DNA from: Acridotheres tristis
Taxonomy: Eukaryota > Chordata > Aves > Passeriformes > Sturnidae
DNA length: 64,000 nt
Reading direction: 5' to 3'
Assembly (NCBI GenBank): GCA_037013685.1
Contig: CM072886.1
Span: 70,149,859-70,213,858 of the forward strand
Shown: one piece after another, positions 12,371-24,570 of the stretch
How positions within the stretch are numbered: the first letter of the stretch is position 1
How the letters are laid out: each line of letters opens with the position of its first letter
The notes under the pieces: generated by a model
Told to the model about the DNA's origin: nothing
Seen by the model: the letters and a program-made list of their open reading frames with translations, nothing else
The model's database searches: none
Program-made: the position numbers and the translations under genes

Positions 12371-14538
12371 GTGGTTGTTTTGTTACCTGTCTCCTTTGAA
12401 TCCTCTATGACTCAGATGCAGTCATCACAGCCAGACACATTTGTTGCCATCACTACTGATGGTAATGGGTTGAGCAGAGTTATGGGAAATAAAGGTCAGG
12501 TTGGGCAGAGGGGTGGAACGCACCACCACGATTCTGAATGGTTCTAACAATATATGAAACACTGAAAAAAGATCATTCAGCTTGGTGGGTCTTAAAAATT
12601 GTGATATTCTGCATGAAGTAACAATAACATCAGTCTCTCTTCCCCTGATTTATTTTGCAGTATGCAAAATGCATTTTTCCTAAAATAATTCAATTTTTTA
12701 AAGTCTGAAAATGTAGAACTAGAACTTGGTCTAATTCTTGAAAATTTTCAGACTTTTAAGTTGGAAAACCCCACCTCAAACAAAATTCTGAGACTTTTAT
12801 CTTCATTGAATCTTTTTCCCATGAAGACACTTTTAAAAAGATTTTTAGACTGTTCTAGAAATTATGCTTCCATATAACTGATTCTAGAATTCTATGTTAT
12901 TCTAGTAAGAATAGAATATGCTCTATTATATCAGCAGGAAAAAAAATAGTTTTGCACCAGAGGAGTATTAATGACTTGAGTAAAATACAGAATAGTCAAT
13001 AAATAGTATCTTCCAGAAAGCCAAAATCCCCCACATCCTGATATTTAAATTTTATTTTATTCATATAACCAATTCTAATAATTCATATGCAAAATTTCCA
13101 ATTATTGCATTTGCACTTACTTGGAGTCTTTCAGACAAATTCCCTTCCAGGAATTTGGAAGCTTTTCATAACAGGTCAGAAGAATCTTCTTCAGCAGCAT
13201 CAGAACTACTAAAAAGGTAGAAAGAACCTTGTGTTTTACTTTCAGCAAGGAAGTTATATGGTGGGGAATCAGACTGCAGAGGTGAGCTGGAAAGTTACGT
13301 AAAAGATCACGCACCAAGATCCTAACTCAATATAAGTAATGTGATTTGGGGCTGATTTTGGAAAATGCTGAGCATCTGCAGAGCTGTTGAATTTCAGCTG
13401 GCATTTTGCTCCTTGCTTTTGAAAACTGCAGAAAGCCTGCTAGGTCATGCAAATAGAAAGAAAGGTACTGAATATCAATTTGTAAGGTCATGATTTCAGC
13501 AGTACTCACTGGCAGATATGGGTATCCAGATCTTCTTTTTATGTCAACAGCCAATAAATAAGCCTATGTTTTGCACAATGTGCCACAATGTTGGAGAATT
13601 TGGTGTATAGGTGAAAAAGGGAATGCAAAATGGAAAAATGCTAAGTGGGGCTTTCCTTACAGTATGCCACTGTTTCTCCAGCTAAAAGAAGCCTAAACCA
13701 AACCAAAAGCAAAAATCTACCCCCCAAAATACATAAATAAAACTCCAGAGCTCTTTCATGACATTTATGTCACAGGCATCACAAATCAGTATTAAGTGCT
13801 GCTATGTGGTCTGACATTCTTCTTTTATTAACATATTCTTCAATAGTGTAAATCATCAAGTAGATTTTATTTTTTTTCCTCAAAATATATCAAATTATTT
13901 CTGCATTGGCTCAGTATGAAATGATGCAGTTATCATAGAGATAAAGGACAAACAAGCTTTAACAAAAAGTGTTTGGGAAATCGCAAAATGATAGAAAATA
14001 TGTAAATTCTGAGGTAATATGGGTACCTGTCAGAACACACACAGTTTTCACTGTTTATATTCCTGTCATGACATTTTTTATATTTGTGCCTAAAGAAAGT
14101 ATATAGCTGTTTCATAACATTCAAATATGAGGAACAGTGAGGGATGAAATCCAAATCTTACCTCTGGAATTCCTCACTTTTCTGCATTTATGCTGGGCTT
14201 TTAACTTTATTATGAAGTCATTACAGTTTATCATGCCAATAGGTATATAGGGTATGTTAACCACAGACCACTGACAGAATAAACCATGCATGTGCAGTAA
14301 GTATCACACTAGAAATTCTATGAAAAATTGAGTATATGCATAAAGTGCTTCTTTCTTTAAACAACAATTCCTGCTTCCTCAGCCTTCTATACCCAAAGGC
14401 ACTTATACATGCTAGGTTGAATATATTCAGACTACCTTATAACCATGCTGGGAAGAGAGAACCATACAAAACAGTTACCAACAGCTGGTTCCAACGTGTT
14501 TTTTCTCTCAGCTTACTTTGACAGATGAGAGTGATCAA

Positions 14539-14700
14539 AATAGGATTAAATTAGAGAAAGGCTATATCTATATAAGCAAGTGAATCTGTGGAGCAAAACC
14601 CTGTGGCCACCCTGTGTTTGTGGGGAAGGTGCAGAAGTTCCCTCATATCATCTCTGAAATATGTCTTCGGGCTTAATTTCATCCTAAAGAGGATAGAGAT
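14539..14700 (+). repeat. Unclassified dispersed repeat, copy A
   Basis: Starting with ataggattaaattagagaa near 14540, this segment has a partner at 17165-17360 in the same orientation. The first ~35 bases are nearly identical (aaggctatatcta here versus atggctatgtcta there). After unequal spacers both continue with a tgaatct..gag..aaac segment, a gaagttcc word and a gacttaattt/gcttaattt segment. The order is the same and the gaps differ, as expected of two old copies of one element. I do not recognise the family. Confidence 0.5.
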
Positions 14701-15098
14701 AGATCATCAGCTCTGAGACTGTCATCTACAGTGAGGCAAACAGAGAAGGATTGAGAGCTTGGCTTCAATAGTACACCCTTGGCCACACACAATCAGTGGT
14801 GCAGACTTGCCCAGACTGCAGGTTTTTGAGTCGAAAAGATCCAACAACCAGCATTCAAAGCAGTAATCCAGTGTCATAACTTATTTTATAAATTAGGACT
14901 CCTTAGAATGATGTTGACAAAAGTTAAGGTTGACGTGAATATGACATGGTCTTCTGGGATGGACTTGCAAGACAGATGAGTTAGGTTAAAGTAGCTGATG
15001 TAATTTGTGTCTGGTAAATGTTTGAGATGGCTTTGCCACAGTGTGCTGTTACATTCCTTGGCATGGTTAGGGTCTTGTCCAGTGAAAAGTGATTTCCC

Positions 15099-15210
15099 AA
15101 GAAGTTGCCATACTTTTAGCACAGTCTTATTATGGTGTCTTGAAAATTGAAATGGAAGAAATTGCCATACGTTTAGTACAGTTATTATGGCGTCTTGCAA
15201 AATGTAATGG
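15099..15210 (+). repeat. Tandem duplication, units of 57 and 55 bp
   Basis: Unit 1 (15099-15155) starts aagaagttgccatac and unit 2 (15156-15210) starts aagaaattgccatac; both end in aatgg. They align along their full length with a handful of substitutions and two bases missing in unit 2. This is a clear two-copy minisatellite-like duplication of unique DNA. Confidence 0.9.
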
Positions 15211-15840
15211 AAATGAACCTAAATAACTGGTCTATAAAACTACTTCTGAAACATTCCGCTTTTTACAGAGACTGAAATGTTTCCTGCAGAATGATGAGAA
15301 TTTCCATATTGTGTAGGGCAATTTGTGTATCAGTTGTAGTATTTTTAACATGTACTTCAGAAGAGTGGCTACTATAATAGTAAAATATATTATATTTTGC
15401 CTTTTTTTCTTTCTTTTAGTTGTTGTATCTTTCTATTAAGTTGTACTTATGCTTAGACCATGATGATCTATATTTTATTCTATTGCTCTTGGAACTAGAG
15501 CCTCATCTGTATAACATGAGGACAACCTATTGAAATACCTTCAGCCAAAACATACTAATTATCTTGCTTTTAAACTCACTTTTTTCTTTGCTTGTTCTCT
15601 TGAAGAACTGAGGAATTAGAGGATAATGGGGCAGTTCAGATTGAGAGGGTGCTCTGGATTTCCAACCTCCTATTATATTAGTAGTAATTTTTGTAGTGTT
15701 GTTCAAAAACAAAGATGGAAGTGAGATTGTTTTATTCAAACCTATCTAGCTGTATCATAGTGTTTCAGAGAAGTTCTGAAACATCTTCTCTCTTCTTAAG
15801 AAAACTATGCATTTCCAGTGTTGAATTTTAAGAAAATCAA

Positions 15841-15866
15841 TCTGCTTACCTTATCTGCTTACCTTA
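15841..15866 (+). repeat. Perfect 13-bp tandem duplication
   Basis: tctgcttacctta is present twice back to back (15841-15853 and 15854-15866), a slippage-type duplication. Confidence 0.9.
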
Positions 15867-17164
15867 GCAGATGACTGTGTCATGATCTCAAAATATCTAT
15901 TTGAAGAAAAACCATGGTTCTTTAGTTTTGGCAGAAAAAGGTGGAACAAGATCAAGCGTCCAGAAGCTGAAATCAGATAAATTCAGATTTTTGAAAGGCA
16001 AATTTTAATAATTTATATGTTTAATCATTATATCAATTTATTAAAGGATACTTTGAACAATATATCAAATGAAGTATTTAAATAAAAAAATTGTCTTTTG
16101 AAAACTGTGTACTCTAATTCAGAAGTTATAAACTGATGTACAGATTTCTGCACTAAACATCAATGGTCTATGCTGAGAAATCAGTGTGGATAACCAGAAG
16201 TGTCTCTTAACGTGCATCAGTGTTGTGTATACTCTTATTAGTGGCTTTTCTGTTTAAATTCCATATTGTTCCTGAACTTCAAGCTGGTTTTAGGATCCTT
16301 ACAGTCATTGTAGAACAATTGCAAGCAGAGCTGGAATTGTGGGTATGATAAGCAAGGATAGATGGATCACCTGAGATATAAAATATACTTTGCTAATTAT
16401 TGTGAAACTCAGCAGAGTAGAAGAGCTCTGAGCTGTCTCAGTGATCACAGCCATGCTTCAGTGTTAGACCAGGTAGATTCCTTGCAAGTCTGTCATTGGA
16501 ACTGGCAATGTGCACCTGGATTAGCAATTGGAGGAGAAAACAGTTGTTTGACTCACCCGAGCCTATGAGACTGCATTGTCACATAGGCTGTGACAGTGCA
16601 AAAAGAGCTGTTTTCAGTGGTATGGGCTTGGGGAGGCTGGGCTCTCTTAGTTCTGCCTTTTGTGCCTTGAAAGTGGGCAGTAGGAGGCTGCTGAGGAGAG
16701 AAGCAGCTCTGATGAAAGAATCAAAACTCTGGTAAATTCCATGAGCCTGTAAATGACTTTGGGCCAGCTTTTGTGTATATGGCCATCCTGCACTGTAATG
16801 GTGCAAGCCTTGACATGCTCAGGTGATTGATAGACCAGACTTTTCTCAAAGCTTATTGCATGAAGGAGTGTGTGAGTAAGAACACAGTCTGATGGCCACA
16901 GCCAATGATGCCATGGTTACCAGTAGTAAACATAAAGATAACTTTAAAGTCATAAGCCTTCAGAAGTTTCCTAAATTAACTTACCAGAGACTTTGTCTTG
17001 CTGATATTTCCTGTATGGTGGGCTGCTGTTAAAGCAGTGGGGCTGTATGGGAAAGCAGTGGATTCTTGAGCCTTGCACCAGTCCCCATTTCTTATCAAAA
17101 CAGAAGAACCTGACTTCAGGTTATCTAAAAAAAATGAAAAAATGAAAAATTCTTATTTTAAGCT

Positions 17165-17360
17165 AATAAAAATAGGATTAAATTAGAGAATGGCTATGTC
17201 TACCATTGCTACTGACATGGCCTGATAGAAATGAATCTTTAGAGTGAAACTCTTCTCATCACTCTCATGTTTGCAGTGAAGTTCCTTTGTATTTTTGTTG
17301 GAATGCATTAGTTGTGCTTTTGAAGTGCATCTTCTGACTTAATTTCTTCCGAAAGGAATT
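17165..17360 (+). repeat. Unclassified dispersed repeat, copy B
   Basis: Partner of 14539-14700: aataggattaaattagagaa at the left end, then a tgaatcttt..gagtgaaac segment, gaagttcc, and gacttaatttcttcc near the right end. It is longer than copy A because of extra bases between the shared words. See copy A for the reasoning; the family is unknown. Confidence 0.5.
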
Positions 17361-20300
17361 GTTTCTGTTTGGTGCCATCAAATGCTTTTTAAAACCACAC
17401 GTACATATTTGAGAAAGATATTAAAGGATGAAATTTAGAATTAATCTGGTTCCCTCCTGTGCCCTAGCAATGTGAGCTGTGAGGAAAGGTAAGATGAGCT
17501 GGCCCAGCAGAAGTTATTTCACTGAAATAGATAGTATTGCCATGTATTAAATTACTGCTCCATGTGAGCCTGGATAGGAGCATCTGGCTGTGGCAGACTG
17601 GCAGGCAAGGGGTAGAGCTTTTATTTTTCTGGCAATATCTGCCAAGTGCTTGTGCTCAGTTCTGATCTGGGCAGGAGTCACTCCTGTAATTCCAGGGACT
17701 GGGTAAGAAATGGGATTAGTACAACGATTTGAAATGCTGTGTGCTACTCATGCCAGGGGAAGCCATCAAACTGGATTTTGTGCTGTCATCAACAGCTGTC
17801 ATGACTGTTTCCTTAAATCTGTGTTTGGAAGGGCATTTATATAGCCTTAGAGTCAAGATTATGGTTAAAATTTGTTACATCAACACAGACTAGAGTGAGT
17901 TGTAGTGGAAGGGGCCTTAGAACTAGGCTCAACGCCATTATAGTAAGAATTATTTTTATTTTATTTCTGTGCAGAAAGGCTATATTTCAGTGGTTTTAGT
18001 GTCTCTAATAAAACAAAACCAGAAGTTATGTCTTTGGAGAGACCAAAGTAAAGGAACAAATAAATGGTATTTTTTTCATGTGGCTGACTTGTGCCTGTCA
18101 TTGCTATTCCCTGTTTATCTGACCTATTAATGGAGGGCAAAATTCCAAAGAAATGTTTAATTAACATTTGTAATTAGTATTACAAAAGACCCTGCTTTAT
18201 GGAACAGGCAGCCCAGAGAGGAGGGTCAGGAAAAGACAAGCTCTTCACCCTGTAATTATTGCAGCTCTCTGTAGTGCTCTCATTCATCTCATTAACATCA
18301 CAGTGGGATGGTGCCACTGCAGGCTACTGGCAGGTGTCTAACTGCCTTCCTCCTGGGGAGACTTCTACAAAAGAGGTCCTGATCTGCAAATAAGTTTGAA
18401 AGCTTGCCAGCGGAGTTCCTCATTCAAACTTCGAAGTCTCCTGCTTCCAAAACACCCTAAAGACTTTCAATTTCAATAAACAGTGGTGTTCTGGAGAAGT
18501 GCTTGCTTTTTAACTGTGGAAGAAAGAGGGAAGAAATTAAGGTTTTTCTAGCAAAATATACTACTTAATTAACATGTTCCATTTAAAAAAAACAAAATAA
18601 GCTAGCTAGAAGGGAATTGTGGTTGGATAAACAAAAGGAAAACCTGAGTCATCACTTGAAAAACATTGAAATGCAATCAACCCATAAAAAAGGCATCTGT
18701 CAATTTTCTGCGTGTGAGTAAAGCTTTTCTTCTTCTGAAATGTCTTTCTTCTTCAAATTAAATTAAAACAACAATCATATCAAATATTCTAATTCAGAAA
18801 ATGATAGTATATATTTTATAGAAAAAGAAATGTATTTGGTTTTAGCTCTTTGTAAAACATATAAAAATGGCATTATACAGTCCTGTGGCATTCAGATTTT
18901 CCTTACATCTCCAGCTCCTGTATTTACACAAGACCCTTGCCTTTGAATGAAAAGTAATTAGTGAGTTTCTAGCTATAAAAGCCTATAAGAAATACCAAGA
19001 TTACATAAAGTAAGGAAAAAACCCTATAAACTTTTTCTTTTATGTTAAAGATAGTACATGATTTAAAGCCAATCTCATGGGCTTTGAAGATACAATTTAT
19101 TTTATTTTACTTTTTGAGTATGGTGTAACTGAGCTTTTTTATTACAGCTGTAAGTAATGAGGCAATAAACATTTACAATATATGGCATGAATGAAGTCAG
19201 CAAGTACTCAATGTTTGAAAAAGTCCTAAATCAGGTGCACATCCCACTGATTTTACTGGAATTGCTCTTGTAACAGAGTTTGTCAGCTTCAGTGTATTGT
19301 TTACAATGATGATTGTAGGAAAATTATAAATGTGCTATAAGAGCTAAATTAAACCTACCTCTACTAAAGAGCTTGTGTATGAGAGGATACTGAAGGTGAT
19401 GTTTGGAACAGCAGTGCAAGAGTCAGAAAATGTTCATTGGAATCTTGCTGGCTGGATTACCTATAGTGAATCATCAAAATCAGATGACCTGTGATTTTTA
19501 AGAACACATTGTTCAGTTTGGTGAAAGGAATCAATGCTGCATTTATTTATTGCTGACAGAGCAGAAATTGCTGCATTTTTAAGAGCTCTAATCATGGCCA
19601 AGTAGATTTTGAAAAACTACTGAATAGAAAGGTGGTCTCTACCTTGAAGCAGCTAGGACAGGAGGTGGTTGACAGAGATGGAAAACAAGGAAAGAATGAG
19701 TGAGCATAGGCTTGCAAAAAACCCAAAATAAATACTTATATATAAGCCAGTGCTATACTTTAGAAGCATTTTTAAGACACCTATGAAATAAAATATTGGG
19801 ATAGTTTTGCAGATATTTACTGGCACTTGTTTTTAAAGTAAAACAGTGAAATTATGAAAATTTACATCATAGTTTGATTGAAGGTACTTGTCAAGTTTCT
19901 GGCAGTGAATAAAAGTTGCAAAAGATAACTAACAGAGTAGAGACTGTCACATTCTACTGTATATTTAAGAAGAAAAAATTTTGTACTTAGGCTAGCGATC
20001 TGAACTTTTAAATGCTACTTGATTAAATCCAAAGATTTGCTATTCAGAGTCTGGATTTTTTATCCTTTTAAGAAGAGGAGCATGAGCTCAGGAGTGAACA
20101 CTGCAAAAAGAGGTGTATCCATGAAATTCTGCCCCAGACTGCAAATAATTAAAAGGCTTGATTTACCAGTGAGACACACACTGAGCATACAGCTCCTAAA
20201 CTCACTGACTGACCTCTGTCCTTTTACAGAGCTGTCTCCAGGGAACTGCTCTCCCAGTGAGAAAAATCTGTTACATGGATTGTATAGTTAAAATCCAATG

Positions 20301-20632
20301 TTTGCTTTCGAGCAAGAATAGGAAAACTGAGGGGAAGTGTCTTGTGTTTGTGTGAAAGAAACTTTCCATTTGTCTAAAAGTCCTTAGAGATCAGCTACAT
20401 AATTCTAACCCTCTTTTTTACTAGCATAAGCCAATATAATAAAAGTATAGATCAAATATACTGTATAATTTGTGCTAGTTCATTCTAATTTTTTTGTTTT
20501 TAATAAATAGAGGTAATGCTTCTTGCTTATATGAAAGGCTATTATGAAGTTTAAGTGCAGAGCACTTTGAGGCTTATTTCTTATGGAATGTACATTTTCT
20601 TAGATTTGTTTTTCTATTTTTCCACCAGGTAT

Positions 20633-20661
20633 TATATATATATATGTATATATATATATAT
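20633..20661. repeat. (TA)n microsatellite
   Basis: 29 bp of alternating T and A with one interruption (G at 20646). Two frames of about 90 and 120 codons run through or beside it and owe part of their length to the stop-poor repeat. Confidence 0.95.
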
Positions 20662-21145
20662 GACTGCCAGGAACAGGCAAAGGGTGATGAGAGACAAAAA
20701 AAAAGACAAAAGAAAAGAGAACGTTAGGGTTCTGTCCTTTAAAATTCTGGGCAAAGGAGGAAGTAACCCATATTCATATAATTGCACAGTATGTGACAAT
20801 GTTTTAACTTTTAACAAGGTGCATTGAAAGACTTTTGAATAGAGGAGGATTTTAAGGAGGATACAAGATTTCTCTTGATTTTTGTCTGTATGCCAACTAT
20901 ACTTATTCCAGCACTCTTGATTGTGATAAGATTTGTTTTTGTTGTTTTCTGTGCATGTGGATTGATTGCTTCTCCTAAACTGAATAAAAGTCAAGCTGGT
21001 GGTGGGTTGTTTTTATTATTATCTGTCATCAGTGATTTTAGCTTTTTTAAAATTTCTGTAAGTCACCAGGGATGCAAAGTGTCCAGGTCACTGGACTCAG
21101 TGTTGTAACAGCAAACGTTGTAATTGATCCGAGTACAATGGAAGG

Positions 21146-21220
21146 ATGAACCCAGAAGTTCAGAGCAAACACGCAGAGACCCTTGGCAACACCCACGAGC
21201 TGAAAGCTGACCTGGAAACA
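21146..21220 (+). other. Weak candidate short first coding exon
   Basis: An ATG at 21146 with A at -3 opens 25 codons beginning MNPEVQSKHAETLGN, ending exactly before a usable donor (gtaaga at 21221). An in-frame stop lies upstream at 21125-21127. The predicted peptide is hydrophilic and helix-like, and the segment with its leader has about five CpG, more than nearby DNA. If not spliced, the frame runs on to a stop after 42 codons. I recognise no family and see no partner exon, so chance is the leading explanation. Confidence 0.12.
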
Positions 21221-24200
21221 GTAAGATGTGGTAGATCTTTTGTGGTAACAGCTTTTCTAAAAGCTACATCTTGAAACTACTCATGCACATGAGGAGAGAG
21301 CAGAAGTACAGAAATATTTAAACAGAAAAAAAATTAAAAGTCGTAAAAAGCACTAACAATGATTGTAAAATAAGAACTATAGAGTAGAATAGACTTGCTT
21401 TATTTAACTTTTCAAACTGCTTTCCTTTGGCTTATGTGAAAGTTCATTTTCCTTTGATATGTATCATTTTCAGACACAGCAATGATATAATTAGTTTTAA
21501 ACTCAAGACCAATACCAGCTCAGTGTAAAAAACAAAACATACCCTGCTCCCCTTGCCACCCCCCAAATCACAGTAACAATCAGGCACCTCATATGACAAA
21601 TCCTTATGGTTAGTGCACTAGCTCCTTAACTCTGATGTCTAGAGCTAAAATCTTTTCTTATGACCTCAGTAAAAATGAATTTTGTGATCTACTACATGTT
21701 GTAAAAGTACAACATTACCTTCAATTTCTACTGGCTAAAAGCCCCATCAGGGAAAGGCTTTTTTCTTTCTATTTTCTATCTGAGAGTCCTTGAACCAAAT
21801 ACAGATAGTGTATAAATAAGTGCAACCCACTGACCCTCTGTGCCACACAGTGTCCTATATTTTTGAGCTTTGCTGTGCTGAAAGGAAGGAATTACATTCC
21901 CAGAGGTATAAGCAGGAAGATTGCTGCCTTTTTTTTTTTTCCCTTTTGTCCTTCATATGATAGCATAGCATTGGCTTTCAAAGGATCCTCCTTCATGTTA
22001 CCTTTGTGTAATCTCATGCATAGTCTAATTATTGACTATCCCCAGTGGTAATTTGGCCAGTAGCTGAGCTGTCTGTACTGCAGTGCAGCTGGTTCTGCAG
22101 CACAGGTAGGTGTACCTGAGCCAGATTTCAAGTGGCTAACATAGATTTCAGCAGGAACATACAGTCATAAACGCAGAAATTTTACTTCAGTCTTTGTAAA
22201 CCATGAGTAATTATTATGACAACGAAGCCTGATGTCTCTACCATTGTGCTGTTGCCTAATCTAAAGTAATGTTATCCTGAGTTTATCCAACAAGCTGCAA
22301 GCAGACTTTTGGCTCTCAAAGCAGGGACATTGTAAAGTAAGATGCACCCACCCTGTTTCTGTAGTATCTGGTGATGAGGGACTTCAAAGGTGAAATCTTG
22401 CTTCAGTTTGGTGAGAGGTGCTCTATGCCCAAGGTCAAAGTGATCTCTTCTCCCCACTTTGCTTGAGGGCTGCCAGTTTATAGCTGCCAGCCTGGGCAAG
22501 CTATTCTTTTGCTGAGTAAAGCTCCGAGGCCTTAATCCAAAGTATGATATTTACTAGTTGCAAGTTTTAATGCCTGTATTTTTCAGACACTTGAAAAATA
22601 CAGAGTGAAAAGCACTCAATTGAATACATTGCCAAATGATAGTTGCTCTCAGTTTGGATCAGTGCCCCTGTGTACAGTTGTCATGATCTTCACTGGAGAG
22701 GCTGTGAAAATAGACTGACCTTACAGCACACCTGGAAGGCCAAGAAACTGTTTTTGCCAAGCTATAGATAGTCAGGATGGTTAAGTTATACAGCCAGGTA
22801 AATGGTAATGCTAGCTGCTGTCGTAATTTATTTGGCTGACTGTGCTTGTTAGGGCAGTCCTTTAGGGACATTCCTTTGGAGCTGGCAACCTCTGTGTCCT
22901 AAAAATAATCAGTACTGAACAGAGCCAATACTGAGGGAAACAGTACTCTCAAGACATTAAAGTCTCATATCTTTGAGATTTAACTTGTATGTTTAGGGGT
23001 AGAGCTGTCAAAAGCTATGAGATGGATGCTTGGTCAGTTATTCCTCTAGAAAGGTGGGATTTCCAGGTTGTATTTTTCTCCTCTGTGGAGTCATTTACAA
23101 TGCAGGACTCTGCATTATCAAGCTGGTGATTCAGGAGAAGCAATACAGAAAGTAGTTGCCCATCAGTCATTCCTTACAGACATCCCCTGTAGTGTATGCA
23201 TGCTGGCCTTTTTAGGAGGTAAATGCCATTAACCTTTCTTTTTTTAGTTTGGATTCCAAGAGGCTTTTTTATTGAAATTCATTTCACACTTACAACATGC
23301 TCTCCTTTTGGACTGTAAATTCTGTGCAGTGTGCAGATCACTCCATCTTCTTCTCCTCGTTGCTCACTGCTGCAGAGCCAGAACTTTGCAGCCAGCAGCT
23401 ACTGCAGTGTTTTTCCTCCAAGGGCTCTGATGGAAGTCATCAGTGAGCATGGTTCTTGCTAGAGAGGAGCAGGAATGCATACTTAAGGGAGAAATGAGAA
23501 TCCTGGTGATTCTCCTGAGCACAATGCCAGGCAAAATGCTCTGTCTACTGCTCCTGAAGTGGGAAATGTGTGGTAGGCTTTAGGCTGAGGCTAGGGTTTA
23601 AATGTCAGCCCCTATCTTTTGTACTTACTTTAATATTACAGAGAAAGCTACTATTTGGCCCCTGCTCTAGATGTGACTTCTTGCCAGCAGAGAACTATGT
23701 GAATAAATGTGCTTCTGTTTTAAATGGTGTGAAAAGGCTGGTTGGACATCTTTTTAACCCTTGTGTCCTGAGCCACCACTTCCAGTTCACTGTTAAAGTG
23801 AATGAAGAGAAAAAAATAATTATAGTAGCCACAGATAAAACTGGGATTAAGGGTGATAAGGAGGGTGTGATAGAAATCTGAACTGTATTTGTCTCTGTAA
23901 GCACTTTGTAAAAATTTTATGCCGAGAAGTATTATGCAATAGACCACCAAAACTGTCAATGTGTCTACACAGTCAAAGTGACTCTCACACTGGAAATTTA
24001 GTAGAAGTCAAATTTAATAGAAATCAGTTTCTGTATATTGATGATTGGGTGCTCAATCTCTCTTTCCTTGAATTCAATTGTAACGCTTCAGTGGCCATGA
24101 GCTGGACAGGACTGAACTTGAAGTTTAAAAATCACACTCCTAAATATACAGAAATGATACTATATATGGCACATATGAAACTGAAATGAATCTGGTGGAA

Positions 24201-24555
24201 TCTCAGTGCCATTATTGCCAACCTTTGTACCAGGACCATCCCGGCTATTTAATAGTTTTAGTTGTTACTTTTCACACTGCTCTTTCCTGGCAGAGTAGTA
24301 AGCTCCTCATAGAAAACACTAGCATCTGTGACTTCATGGGGTTGATAATTGTCATTTACCTCTCAAGGGAAACCTTGAAGCTCTTCCTGGCTTTATCTCA
24401 TGAAGTGAGCATGAGAACTTTTGAGAGAGGATCATTTTGCAGTGTTTCACCCAATCTTTTTGTCTATGACAGCAGGGAGTGGAGTTCACTACTGTAAAGA
24501 GTTTTTTCCAATTCCTTGCACCTGCAAGTTTTGCTTACGCCCTTACTTTAAGTAG

Positions 24556-24570
24556 AAGAGAGAGAGAGAC
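24556..24570. repeat. Short (GA)n tract
   Basis: agaagagagagagagac, a minor low-complexity tract. Confidence 0.75.

Larger units (their letters stand above)
8732..14538. other. Unique AT-rich DNA, no gene recognised
   Basis: No coding potential was recognised. Short low-complexity tracts and hairpins are listed separately. The first 230 bp after the LTR could be ERV interior or the displaced end of the neighbouring CR1: near 8910-8935 a phrase recalls the CR1 3' end (aggttggatcaga), but it is too short to call. Confidence 0.6.
14701..20632. other. Unique AT-rich DNA with two local duplications, no gene recognised
   Basis: Apart from the duplications and the second dispersed-repeat copy listed separately, this stretch shows no transposon or coding sequence I can name. 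The part 18170-18480 is compositionally richer (taattag, gcagctct, atctcattaacatcac) and could be conserved noncoding DNA, but that cannot be judged without other genomes. Confidence 0.6.

Noticed and set aside
20555..20994. Frames of 90 and 120 codons on opposite strands
   Set aside because: Both run through or end in the (TA)n microsatellite and owe part of their length to it.
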